The notes under the pieces: model-generated | Database searches by the model: none | Seen by the model: the letters and a program-made list of their open reading frames with translations, nothing else | Told to the model about the DNA's origin: nothing | Program-made: the position numbers and the translations under genes | In this document: positions 7,952 through 16,741 of the stretch, piece after piece | Layout of the letters: every line of letters starts with the position of its first letter | How positions within the stretch are numbered: the stretch's first letter is position 1 | Source: Carnobacteriaceae bacterium zg-84 | Lineage (GTDB): Bacteria; Bacillota; Bacilli; Lactobacillales; Aerococcaceae | Direction: 5' to 3' | Assembly (NCBI GenBank): GCA_013874835.1 | Contig: CP059430.1 | Span: 488,864-552,863 of the forward strand | Length of the DNA stretch: 64,000 nt

Positions 7952-9354
7952 CAGATTGTTGACAATAGCGATAAAAAATCCAACGTATTTTTCCAGTTTT
8001 GAAAAATACGTTGGATTTTACATTTAAAAATGATAAATAAAAAACTATATTGTAAAAAATGGCTATCTCTCGTGAGTAGAATTGCCATTTTTTTCATATT
8101 TTGGGCAGCACAAGATAACCAAGTGTACTGCTGCATCTTGGCTACTCCTCTATATTGTGCAAACCGATACCCATGATTTTGTTTAGAGTCTGCAAAGCTA
8201 CGCTCAATCGTTTCTTTCCGTCGTTTATATAGTGCTTTCCCAAACGTAGATAATCGACGCTCACGACATCTATCGTATACATCAGCATCTATCGCGCGAC
8301 GTAGTATCCGTTTATTACTGTTATCGCTTATACGATACTGTTTATATCCTTGTCTATCAATGTTTCTGTAGGTGTAAATTTCTCCCGTACGTGTATCCGT
8401 AAAACAATCTCTAGATGAATCATATCGAAAAAACTTATGGTCAGGATTGCGATGAAAACGTCTATACCCAATCACAGAAAATATCTTTTTCTCTTCTAAA
8501 AATTTTAAAATGTCTTTTTTATAATACCCGCTATCTAACGCGACACAATTCACATCAAACTTAAATTTATCCATGATATATGTTAATCGCGACACATACG
8601 GTACGCTATCATGCACGTTCCCCGGTGTAATAAAGCAGTCCACAATAAAGTTATGTTTACCATCGACACTACGATGGTCTAAGTACATAAATCCTTTTTC
8701 TTTATTATCCCGATGGTAATAGCCGCTTTCTTTATCAGTCGTACTTTCTTTAATCGTTTTAGAGATGGTTTTATCGGTGTAATGAAACGGCTTTTTTCCA
8801 ATAGCTTCTCGTTCGGCGTTGATTTCGTTTTCTAAATCTCGCTTACGTTCTTGAACCACTTCAATAACGGCGTTTCTAAATTTATTTTTATTGGCGTTTG
8901 CTTTAATGTGTGTGGAATCTGTGAATAAGGCTGTGCCGCTAATTAAATGATGTGAGATAGCTTGGTGTACAATAGTGTTGAATATATCTTCAAACACAGA
9001 CGTCCCTTGAAAACGGCGAATATAATTTTGAGAGAAAGTAGAATAATGTGGGGTAGGTTTAGAGAAAGGGAGGTTTAAAAACCATCTAAACGCTACATCC
9101 GTTTCGACACGTTTAATGGTTTCCCGCATGGATTTAATGCCATAAATATCTTTTAAAAAGACCAATTTAAATAAAACAACAGGGTCTAAACTATTGCGAC
9201 CATTCGTATGGCTATAATAAGGAGAAGTAATCTTATAAATAAAATTGAAATCAATTGATTTATCAATTTTACGTAGTAAATGGTCTTTTGGTACTAATTC
9301 GGACAATGTGTTTAATATGATTTCATCATTTGGGTGAGTTTCTTTATAAAACAT
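7951..9354 (-). CDS. IS1182-family DDE transposase
   Basis: The 467-residue transposase has the N-terminal DUF772-type region (HPNDEIILNTLSELVP, then GRNSLDPVVLFKL) and a DDE-type catalytic domain with TDSTHIKANANK, VALDSGYY and ERSFADSKQNHGYRF followed by QYRG. I chose ATG at 9354 because GGAGGG lies just upstream; an extended frame to 9480 would read through the promoter and the structured element. The stop codon overlaps the outer end of the terminal repeat. An extended -10 (TGGTATAAT, minus strand, 9383-9391) lies about 30 bases before the start. Confidence 0.95.
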   Translation of the reverse strand: MFYKETHPNDEIILNTLSELVPKDHLLRKIDKSIDFNFIYKITSPYYSHTNGRNSLDPVVLFKLVFLKDIYGIKSMRETIKRVETDVAFRWFLNLPFSKPTPHYSTFSQNYIRRFQGTSVFEDIFNTIVHQAISHHLISGTALFTDSTHIKANANKNKFRNAVIEVVQERKRDLENEINAEREAIGKKPFHYTDKTISKTIKESTTDKESGYYHRDNKEKGFMYLDHRSVDGKHNFIVDCFITPGNVHDSVPYVSRLTYIMDKFKFDVNCVALDSGYYKKDILKFLEEKKIFSVIGYRRFHRNPDHKFFRYDSSRDCFTDTRTGEIYTYRNIDRQGYKQYRISDNSNKRILRRAIDADVYDRCRERRLSTFGKALYKRRKETIERSFADSKQNHGYRFAQYRGVAKMQQYTWLSCAAQNMKKMAILLTRDSHFLQYSFLFIIFKCKIQRIFQNWKNTLDFLSLLSTI

Positions 9355-9551
9355 AGATTTTTCCCTCCTTTTTCTTATCTCTATTATACCACTTTTAAGC
9401 GTTATTATCGTATCAGACGTTGTGGTACGAATGGCTTCGTTCTCGCACATGGTAGAGAACGAGCGATGTATCGTGTACATCGTGGTAAGCCGTGCAACTT
9501 AACGTCTGATACGAAAAAAGACTGTCGACATTTTAATTTGTCAACAGTCTG
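7952..9551 (-). mobile_element. IS1182-family insertion sequence, complete copy
   Basis: A 1600-bp element bounded by 14-bp inverted repeats (CAGATTGTTGACAA at the left, CAGACTGTTGACAA read inward from the right; one mismatch) and by a 19-bp direct repeat of a terminator palindrome. It carries one transposase gene on the minus strand and a structured non-coding segment (9408-9514) between that gene and the right end. It sits between the small membrane protein gene and the suf operon. Confidence 0.95.
9408..9514 (+). other. structured two-hairpin element inside IS1182, relative of 39131-39232
   Basis: Read on the plus strand, a 14-bp outer stem (TCGTATCAGACGTT with 9501-9514) closes around GTAC-GAATG-GCTT, hairpin A (stem CGTTCTC/GAGAACG, loop GCACATGGTA), hairpin B (stem CGATGTA/TACATCG, loop TCGTG), then TGGT-AAGC-C-GTGC. 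The same order, with identical 10-nt and 5-nt loop lengths and compensated stems, occurs in the ISL3 element at 39131-39232. It points toward the nearer IS end. Whether it acts as RNA or as a DNA hairpin is unknown. Confidence 0.75.
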
Positions 9552-9650
9552 AGCATCTTTTATAGATGCTTTTTTTGTAAAAGCAAAAGCTAGCTTATTA
9601 TTAGGAATTATTATAAAATAAAGACGATAAAATTTGAAAAGAGGTATAAT

Positions 9651-10424
9651 ATGTCTATTTTAGAAATTAAAGATTTACATGTATCAATTGAAGATAAAGA
9701 AATTTTAAAAGGTGTCAACTTAGTCATGAAAACAGGAGAAATTCATGCCGTAATGGGACCTAATGGAACAGGTAAATCAACTCTATCAGCAGCGATTATG
9801 GGGCATCCAAGCTATACAGTAACAAAAGGTGAAATTTTACTCGATGGTGAAAGTGTTTTAGATATGGAAGTAGACGAACGTGCAAGAGCTGGATTGTTTT
9901 TAGCCATGCAATACCCAAGTGAAATTGCAGGTGTGACAAATGCTGAATTTATGCGTGCAGCCATGAATGCAAGACGTGATGATGATAATAAAATTTCCGT
10001 ACGTGATTTTATTAAAAAATTAGATGAAAAAATGGCTTTATTAGACATGCCTGAAGAAATGGCAGAACGTTATTTAAATGAAGGTTTCTCTGGAGGAGAG
10101 AAAAAACGTAATGAAATTTTACAATTATTGATGATTGAGCCAACATTTGCTATTTTAGACGAAATCGATTCTGGTTTAGATATTGATGCCTTAAAAGTTG
10201 TCTCAAAAGGTGTGAATGCAATGCGTGGTAATCGTTTTGGGTCATTGATTATTACACACTATCAACGCTTATTGAATTATATCGAACCAGATATTGTTCA
10301 TGTGATGATGGGTGGAAAAATTGTGAAAACAGGTGGCGCAGATTTAGCGAAACGTTTAGAAGCAGAAGGATATAAAGGTATCCGTGATGAGTTAGGCTTA
10401 GATATTGAGATTGATGGAGAATAA
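9651..10424 (+). CDS. sufC: Fe-S cluster assembly ATPase SufC
   Basis: The 257-residue ABC-type ATPase forms the SufBC2D scaffold complex that builds Fe-S clusters in the cytoplasm. Walker A is GPNGTGKST (near residue 36), the signature is FSGGEKKRNEI (near 147), and Walker B is AILDEIDSGLD (near 168). It is the first gene of sufC-D-S-U-B, the usual Firmicutes order. ATG follows AAGAGGT. A possible -10 (TATAAA) lies about 40 bases upstream; the promoter region is only about 80 bases from the IS1182 insertion and seems intact. Confidence 0.97.
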   Translation: MSILEIKDLHVSIEDKEILKGVNLVMKTGEIHAVMGPNGTGKSTLSAAIMGHPSYTVTKGEILLDGESVLDMEVDERARAGLFLAMQYPSEIAGVTNAEFMRAAMNARRDDDNKISVRDFIKKLDEKMALLDMPEEMAERYLNEGFSGGEKKRNEILQLLMIEPTFAILDEIDSGLDIDALKVVSKGVNAMRGNRFGSLIITHYQRLLNYIEPDIVHVMMGGKIVKTGGADLAKRLEAEGYKGIRDELGLDIEIDGE

Positions 10425-10428
10425 TAGA

Positions 10429-11685
10429 ATGGATACATTACAAACATTTTCTATGTTAAAGCAAGAACCTGAGTGGGCAATTGCACAACGGACACAAGCA
10501 TACGGATTATTAGACACATTAGCATTACCTATTATTGAACGTGTGAAATTTAATCGTTGGCATTTGTTTGATACAATGATTGATTCAGATGAGCAAAGTG
10601 ATGAAACAGGATATGGTGTTTTAACGAATTTAGAGCATGATAAACCATTATTAGTACAATATGGAACACGTACTGTTTTTGAACAATTACCTACATCGTT
10701 GGTTGAACAAGGTGTTATTTTAACAGACCTATTCACAGCAATGCAAGAATATCCAGAGTTGGTACAAGCCCATTTAAACACTGTTGTAGCAGTTGATGAG
10801 GATAAATTAACAGCATTTAATCGTGCGTATATGAACAGTGGTGTGTTTTTATATGTTCCAAAAAATGTCGTGATTGAAGAACCTATTCAAACGATTTTAT
10901 TACAAGACAGTAGCATTCAAGAAGCCTTTGTTAAACACGTTCTGATTGTTGCCGATGTGAATAGTCAATTAACATACGTTGAAAAATTAGAAACATTTGG
11001 CAATAAGAAAAACACAGCGAATATTGTGGTAGAAGTAATCGCTAAAGACGGTGCAAAAATAAAATACGCTGCCGTTGACAGACTGGGTGAACAAACACAT
11101 GCGTATATCAATCGTCGTGGACGTATCCAAAAAGATGCAGATATTAACTGGGCGATAGGTGCTTTAAATGACGGTAATGTCATTGCCGATTTTGATTCCG
11201 ATTTAGTAGGTACCGGTTCGACAAGTCATGTAAAAGTTATTGGTATTTCAACTGGTAAACAAGTGCAAGGGATTGACACACGTGTGACAAATTATGCTAA
11301 ACATTCCGTAGGGCATATTTTACAACATGGTGTTATTATGGATAAATCAACGCTAACGTTTAATGGTATTGGACATATTATTAAAGGAGCAAAAGGAGCA
11401 GATGCACAACAAGAAAGTCGTGTGTTAATGTTATCTCAATTTGCTAGAGGAGATGCCAACCCAATTTTATTGATTGATGAATGTGATGTGACAGCAGGGC
11501 ATGCAGCAAGTGTCGGACAAGTGGATGAAGAACAATTATTCTATTTGATGAGTAGAGGTTTAAGCCAAGATGATGCAGAAAAACTTGTTATTCGTGGTTT
11601 TTTAGGTGCTGTTATTACAGAAATTCCAATGCGTGATATTCAAAAAGAAATGATTGACGTGATTGATCATAAGCTAGGTGAATAG
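10429..11685 (+). CDS. sufD: Fe-S cluster assembly protein SufD
   Basis: The 418-residue beta-helix scaffold subunit is a paralogue of SufB and pairs with it in the SufBCD complex. The C-terminal core shows [20 protein letters not shown], nearly matching SufB. I start at ATG 10429, 4 bases after the sufC stop codon with GGAGA 8 bases upstream; a start at 10414 inside sufC is possible but has no ribosome site. Confidence 0.95.
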   Translation: MDTLQTFSMLKQEPEWAIAQRTQAYGLLDTLALPIIERVKFNRWHLFDTMIDSDEQSDETGYGVLTNLEHDKPLLVQYGTRTVFEQLPTSLVEQGVILTDLFTAMQEYPELVQAHLNTVVAVDEDKLTAFNRAYMNSGVFLYVPKNVVIEEPIQTILLQDSSIQEAFVKHVLIVADVNSQLTYVEKLETFGNKKNTANIVVEVIAKDGAKIKYAAVDRLGEQTHAYINRRGRIQKDADINWAIGALNDGNVIADFDSDLVGTGSTSHVKVIGISTGKQVQGIDTRVTNYAKHSVGHILQHGVIMDKSTLTFNGIGHIIKGAKGADAQQESRVLMLSQFARGDANPILLIDECDVTAGHAASVGQVDEEQLFYLMSRGLSQDDAEKLVIRGFLGAVITEIPMRDIQKEMIDVIDHKLGE

Positions 11686-11686
11686 T

Positions 11687-12928
11687 ATGGATAATAGTAT
11701 GGATATAAAAAAGGATTTTCCCGTATTAAATCAATCTATCAATGATGAACCTTATATTTATTTAGACAGTGCAGCTTCTTCATTTGTGCCACTTCCTGTT
11801 CAAGAAAAAATAACAACATTTTTAAATACGACGTATGCGAATGTGCATAGAGGTGTGTACACAACGGCATACCAAGCAACGCAAGAGTATGAAAAAGTCA
11901 GAGATATTGTGAAAAACTTTATTCATGCTACGTCTGAAAAGGATATTATTTTTACAAGTGGTACAACAGATAGTTTGAATATAGTCGCAAAAAGTTATGG
12001 TGAAAGTATACTACAAGAACAAGATGAAATTTTTGTATCTGCTTTAGAGCATCATGCAAATTTAGTTCCTTGGCAAGAATTGGCGAAAAAAACAGGTGCA
12101 AAATTGATTTTTATGCCTCTATTAGAAACAGGCGAAGTAGATGTTAAGGCTGTATCAAAAATGGCGACACATCGCACCAAAATAGTGGCTGTGACACATG
12201 TATCCAATGTTTTAGGTGTTCATAATGATATAGAAACATTAGCCAATATAGTTCATAATGTAGGTGGTGTTATCGTTGTTGATGGAGCACAATCTACACC
12301 ACATCTGTCTGTTGATGTAACCCATTATGATTTTTATGCTTTTAGTGGACATAAATTAGGAGCGTTGAATGGAATAGGCGTACTGTATGGTCGTCATGAA
12401 TTACTTGAAAAGATGCCACCAATCACATTTGGAGGCGATATGATTGAATATGTAGGCGATATGGAAAGTACGTATCAAAAAACACCTTATAAATTTGAGG
12501 CGGGGACACCAAATATTATTGGTGCGATTAGCTTAGGTGCCGCTATTGAATATATACAACAATGTGATATGGATACTATTCGACAATATACACAGCAGTT
12601 AACAATGGCTGCATTACATCAGTTACAGACTATACCGGATGTACTGATTTATGGGCATGAAAAAGGCTATAATGGTGGAAGCATCATTAGTTTTAACTTA
12701 AAAGGTATTCATCCTCACGATGTCGCAACAGCTTTAGATATGGAAGGCGTTGCTGTTCGTGCAGGGCATCATTGTGCACAACCTTTGATGCGACAGTTAA
12801 ATGTCACAGCAACAGTTAGAGCAAGTTTTTATATATATAATACCAAAGAAGATGTGGATCGTTTTGTTGAGGCGGTCAAAAAAGTAAAGGAGTTTTTTAC
12901 GAATGGTCGCATTGACGAAATTAGATGA
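11687..12928 (+). CDS. sufS: cysteine desulfurase SufS
   Basis: The 413-residue PLP enzyme takes sulfur from cysteine for cluster assembly. The PLP lysine is in FSGHKLG, and the persulfide cysteine is in RAGHHCAQPLM, typical of group II (SufS) desulfurases. ATG 11687 follows AGGTG by 7 bases; GTG 11678 overlapping sufD and ATG 11699 are alternatives. The 3' end overlaps sufU by 26 bases, suggesting translational coupling between desulfurase and acceptor. Confidence 0.95.
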   Translation: MDNSMDIKKDFPVLNQSINDEPYIYLDSAASSFVPLPVQEKITTFLNTTYANVHRGVYTTAYQATQEYEKVRDIVKNFIHATSEKDIIFTSGTTDSLNIVAKSYGESILQEQDEIFVSALEHHANLVPWQELAKKTGAKLIFMPLLETGEVDVKAVSKMATHRTKIVAVTHVSNVLGVHNDIETLANIVHNVGGVIVVDGAQSTPHLSVDVTHYDFYAFSGHKLGALNGIGVLYGRHELLEKMPPITFGGDMIEYVGDMESTYQKTPYKFEAGTPNIIGAISLGAAIEYIQQCDMDTIRQYTQQLTMAALHQLQTIPDVLIYGHEKGYNGGSIISFNLKGIHPHDVATALDMEGVAVRAGHHCAQPLMRQLNVTATVRASFYIYNTKEDVDRFVEAVKKVKEFFTNGRIDEIR

Positions 12929-13343
12929 TTTATATAGACAAGTGATTTTAGATCATTCAGCACACCCACGACAATTTCGTAAACAGATTGAAGAAACAGA
13001 CTCTTTAGAAATGTTAAATCCAACGTGTGGAGATGTGATAACTGTTCACATTCGTGCCAAAGAAAATCGTATTGAAGACATCTCGTTTTCAGGAGAAGGA
13101 TGCACCATTAGCAAGGCAAGTGCCAGTATGATGTGTGAGTTGTTGAAAGGCGAAGATGTGACACTTGCAAAAGAAAAAATCAAATCATTTTTTGAACTTG
13201 TGCAAGGGCACGATGTGGGGATTGATTTAGCAGATGCTGAATTATTGCAAGGTGTATCCAAATTTCCAACACGTATTAAATGTGCTACATTGAGTTGGAA
13301 AGTGCTAGAAACATTATTAGAAAGGTTGGAAGAAAATGAGTGA
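12903..13343 (+). CDS. sufU: SufU sulfur relay protein
   Basis: The 146-residue IscU-like protein in Firmicutes accepts persulfide sulfur from SufS through zinc-bound cysteines. The three conserved cysteines are visible in [20 protein letters not shown] and [12 protein letters not shown] follows AAAGGAG inside the end of sufS. It overlaps sufB by 8 bases. Confidence 0.96.
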   Translation: MVALTKLDDLYRQVILDHSAHPRQFRKQIEETDSLEMLNPTCGDVITVHIRAKENRIEDISFSGEGCTISKASASMMCELLKGEDVTLAKEKIKSFFELVQGHDVGIDLADAELLQGVSKFPTRIKCATLSWKVLETLLERLEENE

Positions 13344-14730
13344 AGTACCTGCTTTAGCAGAATATAAATTTGGATTTAAAGACGATGCTGAAATATTATA
13401 TTCGACAGGACAAGGATTGTCTGAAGCGGTTGTTCGAGATATTTCTCAACAAAAAAATGAACCGGAATGGATGCTAGACTATCGTTTAAAATCTTTGAAT
13501 TTATTTTATAAATTAGATAAACCAACTTGGGGTGCCGATTTATCTGAACTTGATTTTTCAGATATTACATATTATCAAAAAGCGAATGAAACAGTGGCAA
13601 AATCATGGGATGATGTGCCAGAAAAAATTAAAGAAACATTTGAACGAATTGGTATTCCAGAAGCTGAGAGAGCTTATTTAGCAGGTGCAACTGTACAATA
13701 TGAATCTCAAGCTGTTTACCATAGTATGAAGCAAGAATTTGAAAAATTAGGGATTATTTTTACGGATACAGATACTGCATTGAGAGAATATCCTGACATT
13801 TTTAAAGAACATTTTGGAACAGCTGTTCCTGCTTCGGATAATTTTGAAGCGGCATTGAATGCGGCAGTATGGTCTGGTGGGACATTTATTTATGTGCCAA
13901 AAGGTGTTAAATGTGATGTGCCATTACAAACTTATTTTAGAATTAACAATGAAAAATCTGGACAATTTGAACGGACACTGATTATTGTTGATGAAGGTGC
14001 AAGTATTCATTATGTAGAGGGATGTACAGCACCAACCTATTCAACAGCAAGCTTACACGCAGCTGTTGTTGAAATTATCGTTAAAAAAGATGCGTATTGT
14101 CGTTACACAACTATTCAAAACTGGTCAAACAATGTCTATAATTTAGTAACAAAACGTGCCATTGCGCATGAAGGTGCAACAATGGAATGGATTGATGGAA
14201 ACTTAGGTGCCAAAACAACAATGAAATATCCAAGTGTTTACTTAAACGGACGTCATGCTAGAGGAACAATGTTATCCATTGCTTTTGCTGGAGAAAATCA
14301 AGTACAAGATACAGGTGCAAAAATGATACATAATGCTCCACATACATCTAGTTCTATTGTATCAAAATCCATTGCTAAAGACGGTGGAAAAGTAAATTAC
14401 CGTGGACAAGTTGTTTTTGGAAAAAAATCAGAAGGATCTATTTCGCATATCGAATGTGATACGATTTTAGTTGATGATAAATCTTATTCAGACACTATTC
14501 CATTTAATGAGTTACACAATGGAAAAGTTTCACTAGAACACGAAGCAAAAGTATCTAAAGTTTCAGAAGAACAATTATTCTATTTAATGAGTAGAGGGTT
14601 ATCTGAAAGTGAAGCAACAGAAATGATTATCATGGGCTTTGTCGAACCATTTACAAAAGAATTGCCAATGGAATATGCCGTCGAGTTAAATCGATTGATT
14701 GCCTATGAAATGGAAGGTAGCGTTGGGTAA
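13336..14730 (+). CDS. sufB: Fe-S cluster assembly scaffold SufB
   Basis: The 464-residue beta-helix scaffold is where the nascent cluster forms. Characteristic segments are [40 protein letters not shown] and the C-terminal [20 protein letters not shown]. It is the last gene of the suf operon, overlapping sufU by 8 bases and followed by a strong terminator. Length is normal. Confidence 0.97.
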   Translation: MSEVPALAEYKFGFKDDAEILYSTGQGLSEAVVRDISQQKNEPEWMLDYRLKSLNLFYKLDKPTWGADLSELDFSDITYYQKANETVAKSWDDVPEKIKETFERIGIPEAERAYLAGATVQYESQAVYHSMKQEFEKLGIIFTDTDTALREYPDIFKEHFGTAVPASDNFEAALNAAVWSGGTFIYVPKGVKCDVPLQTYFRINNEKSGQFERTLIIVDEGASIHYVEGCTAPTYSTASLHAAVVEIIVKKDAYCRYTTIQNWSNNVYNLVTKRAIAHEGATMEWIDGNLGAKTTMKYPSVYLNGRHARGTMLSIAFAGENQVQDTGAKMIHNAPHTSSSIVSKSIAKDGGKVNYRGQVVFGKKSEGSISHIECDTILVDDKSYSDTIPFNELHNGKVSLEHEAKVSKVSEEQLFYLMSRGLSESEATEMIIMGFVEPFTKELPMEYAVELNRLIAYEMEGSVG

Positions 14731-14735
14731 AAATA

Positions 14736-14776
14736 GAAATCGTGTTGGTGTCTTTGCTAGACATCAACACGATTTC
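14736..14776 (+). terminator. suf operon terminator
   Basis: An 18-bp stem (GAAATCGTGTTGGTGTCT against AGACATCAACACGATTTC, one G-T pair) starts 5 bases after the sufB stop codon. Confidence 0.85.
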
Positions 14777-14815
14777 TTATAAAGATAGTGAATAAGACAT
14801 ATCTGGAGAGAAACA

Positions 14816-15700
14816 ATGAAAAGTAAAAAATATACATTAATGATGATTAGTTCGATGACAATTTTTGGGACAATTGGTGTTTTTAGACGCTATATTGCAC
14901 TTCCGTCCAGTCTTATATCACTTGGTAGAGGATTTATTGCGGTTTGCTGTTTGTGTCTTTTTCTAGTTGTCACACGTAAACCGTTAAATTGGCGTTTCCT
15001 TTATCAAAAGCGTTATTTACTACTATTATCAGGTGCTCTTATTGGTTTTAATTGGATTTTATTATTTGAAGCACTACAATATACAACAGTTGCAACAGCC
15101 ACTGTATGCTATTATATGGCGCCTATTTTTGTCTTAATTGCATCGCCATTTGTTTTAAAAGAACGTTTAAATATTGCACAGTGCATGACCATTTTAGTTG
15201 CTTTATGTGGCATGATATGTGTATCAGGTGTGTTTAACACATCCATTCAAAGTATAGACGATATAAAAGGTATTTTATGTGGGTTAATGGCAGCTATGAT
15301 GTATGCGACGGTCATAATGCTTAATAAGAAAATGAGTGAGATTGATGCTTACGATAAGACAATGACACAATTAAGTATTGCTACACTCGTCTTATTCCCT
15401 TATGTGTTATGGACTGAAAATTTATCTCAAATAAAAGTCGATACATTAAGTATCGTGATGTTACTTTTACTTGGTGTACTTCATACAGGTATTGCTTATG
15501 CCATGTATTTTGGAGCTATTAATCAATTACCTGCACAAACGGTTGCATTATTAGGCTATATTGACCCAGTTGTAGCAGTATTCATATCTAGTTTTATATT
15601 AAAAGAGCATATTGGTTTATTGGAGTATATTGGTGCTGCTCTTATTTTAGGTTCTATGATGTGCCATGAATATATCAGTACAAAAAATAGCAGCATATAA
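14816..15700 (+). CDS. DMT-superfamily (EamA) permease
   Basis: The 294-residue protein has ten predicted membrane segments arranged as two EamA repeats; the second half shows GVLHTGIAYAMYFGAINQLP, typical of the family. EamA proteins export or import metabolites such as amino acids, but the substrate cannot be told from sequence. ATG follows GGAGAG. It is a single gene whose terminator hairpin (15770-15804) forms part of the 82-bp direct repeat flanking the toxin-antitoxin cassette. Confidence 0.88.
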   Translation: MKSKKYTLMMISSMTIFGTIGVFRRYIALPSSLISLGRGFIAVCCLCLFLVVTRKPLNWRFLYQKRYLLLLSGALIGFNWILLFEALQYTTVATATVCYYMAPIFVLIASPFVLKERLNIAQCMTILVALCGMICVSGVFNTSIQSIDDIKGILCGLMAAMMYATVIMLNKKMSEIDAYDKTMTQLSIATLVLFPYVLWTENLSQIKVDTLSIVMLLLLGVLHTGIAYAMYFGAINQLPAQTVALLGYIDPVVAVFISSFILKEHIGLLEYIGAALILGSMMCHEYISTKNSSI

Positions 15701-15722
15701 GCTGATATAATTTGAGAAAAAG

Positions 15723-15804
15723 AGATTGTCTTAACAGTAAATCAATAGATTTAATATGACTCAAAAATGCTTGAAATCAACTTGTTGAATATGTTGATTT
15801 CAAG
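15723..15804. repeat. 82-bp direct repeat, copy A, containing a terminator hairpin
   Basis: It matches 16607-16688 at 80 of 82 positions and in the same orientation. Its 3' part is the hairpin CTTGAAATCAAC/GTTGATTTCAAG (15770-15804), followed by a T-run at this copy. It serves as terminator for the DMT gene (plus strand) and could stop the toxin transcript from the other side. The two copies bracket the type III toxin-antitoxin cassette. Confidence 0.9.
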
Positions 15805-15832
15805 CGTTTTACCTATTTTTCAGGGTAGTTTC

Positions 15833-16315
15833 TTAAAAAATTTGTAGTATATCATGAAAATATTTTAACGTTGAATAGGAATATCTTTTTTTATATTCTT
15901 GACTATTTAATGTTATTTTATTTTGTGCATGATTGATATAGTCATCTAAATATTTGGTTGCTTCAGAAATGATACGCTCTGAATGATGCATTGCCTCAAC
16001 ATATTCATCTTTATCTATAAGAATATGACTCGTACTTAAATATTGAGTAGCATTTTTTACGATCACAATTTTTGAATAATCTAGACCAGATGAAACATGA
16101 CGTGAACGAACGGTATTTTTAAAATGATACCCATTTTTATGTTTCATATGGCTTCGAAATGGAATACAGATAAAATAGTCTTTATATTCAACTATAATAC
16201 AATTATAAGTACGATTTCCATGAGGTTTTAGAAGTTCTGGGAAAGAACTATTAGGGTAATCATTGTAGAAATCACTTGTTAACGTATATAGTGCTTGTTC
16301 GAATTGAATTGTCAC
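15833..16315 (-). CDS. type III toxin-antitoxin endoribonuclease toxin, ToxN/CptN/TenpN-like
   Basis: The 160-residue protein has the compact fold pattern of type III toxins: an N-terminal segment LYTLTSDFYNDYP, then YNCIIVEYKDYFICIPFRSHMKHKN as split strands (the basic IPFRSHMKHK stretch is typical of the CptN and TenpN branches), then GLDYSKIVIV. Such toxins cut RNA and are held inactive by repeats of their own antitoxin RNA. The context agrees: promoter, two 53-nt tandem repeats, terminator, toxin. The start is GTG with AAAGGGG 8 bases upstream, 22 bases from the terminator. The exact family assignment is from memory of motifs, so CptIN versus TenpIN is open. Confidence 0.8.
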   Translation of the reverse strand: MTIQFEQALYTLTSDFYNDYPNSSFPELLKPHGNRTYNCIIVEYKDYFICIPFRSHMKHKNGYHFKNTVRSRHVSSGLDYSKIVIVKNATQYLSTSHILIDKDEYVEAMHHSERIISEATKYLDDYINHAQNKITLNSQEYKKRYSYSTLKYFHDILQIF

Positions 16316-16337
16316 ATTTTATTCCCCTTTTGTTACT

Positions 16338-16365
16338 AAAAAACGATAGAGAAAACTCTATCGTT
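16338..16365 (-). terminator. terminator between antitoxin RNA and toxin gene
   Basis: AACGATAGAG pairs with CTCTATCGTT around TTTT and is followed on the minus strand by a run of T. In type III systems a leaky terminator here makes antitoxin RNA more abundant than toxin mRNA. Confidence 0.88.
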
Positions 16366-16490
16366 AACATCGTTTCGGTTAATTTTTATTTGGCAAAGGA
16401 GTCAGAACCGTCACTCCTATCATCAATTCGGTCAATTTTTATTTGGCAAAGGAGTCAGAACCGTCACTCCTATCATCTTTTAACGATGTT
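16366..16490 (-). ncRNA. type III antitoxin RNA with two 53-nt tandem repeats
   Basis: Two head-to-tail repeats of 53 bases (16427-16479 and 16374-16426) differ at only a few positions. On the minus strand each contains GGAGTGACGGTTCTGACTCC, which can form a small hairpin, and an A-rich linker suited to a pseudoknot. A perfect 9-bp inverted repeat (AACATCGTT at 16366-16374 and AACGATGTT at 16482-16490) brackets the array. It is transcribed from a consensus promoter and ends at the hairpin in front of the toxin gene. No long reading frame is present on this strand. Confidence 0.82.
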
Positions 16491-16500
16491 TTCTATTTAA

Positions 16501-16529
16501 AGTATAGTATTAAAATGATATTTTGTCAA
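16501..16529 (-). promoter_or_regulatory. sigma-A promoter of the antitoxin RNA
   Basis: On the minus strand TTGACA (16524-16529) and TATACT (16501-16506) are separated by exactly 17 bases, placing the RNA start about 15 bases before the first repeat. Confidence 0.88.
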
Positions 16530-16606
16530 AGTAATCGTATTTATTGTTAATCGACTGTTTGCTATTTGTAAAACCGTATCGATAGATATAAATATAATAC
16601 ATTTTT

Positions 16607-16688
16607 AGATTGTCTTAACAGTAAATCAATAGATTTAATATGACTCAAAAATGCTTGAAATCAACTTGTTTAATGTGTTGATTTCAAG
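16607..16688. repeat. 82-bp direct repeat, copy B
   Basis: It is the second copy of the 15723-15804 sequence, differing at two positions inside the hairpin loop region. Its hairpin (16654-16688) lies 53 bases downstream of the malY-like stop codon and can terminate that minus-strand gene. Confidence 0.9.
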
Positions 16689-16741
16689 TAACTTATAAAT
16701 AATTCTAATTCTTTATTTTTTACTTTTGAGAGAACGGCATT

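Noticed and set aside
9355..9480. N-terminal extension of the IS1182 transposase to 9480
   Set aside because: The extension runs through the promoter and the structured element, and the ATG at 9354 has a good ribosome site.
16374..16479. Two 53-bp repeats considered as a minimal CRISPR or an IS remnant
   Set aside because: They are directly adjacent without spacer, have a promoter and terminator, and lie ahead of a type III toxin gene; no cas gene is present.
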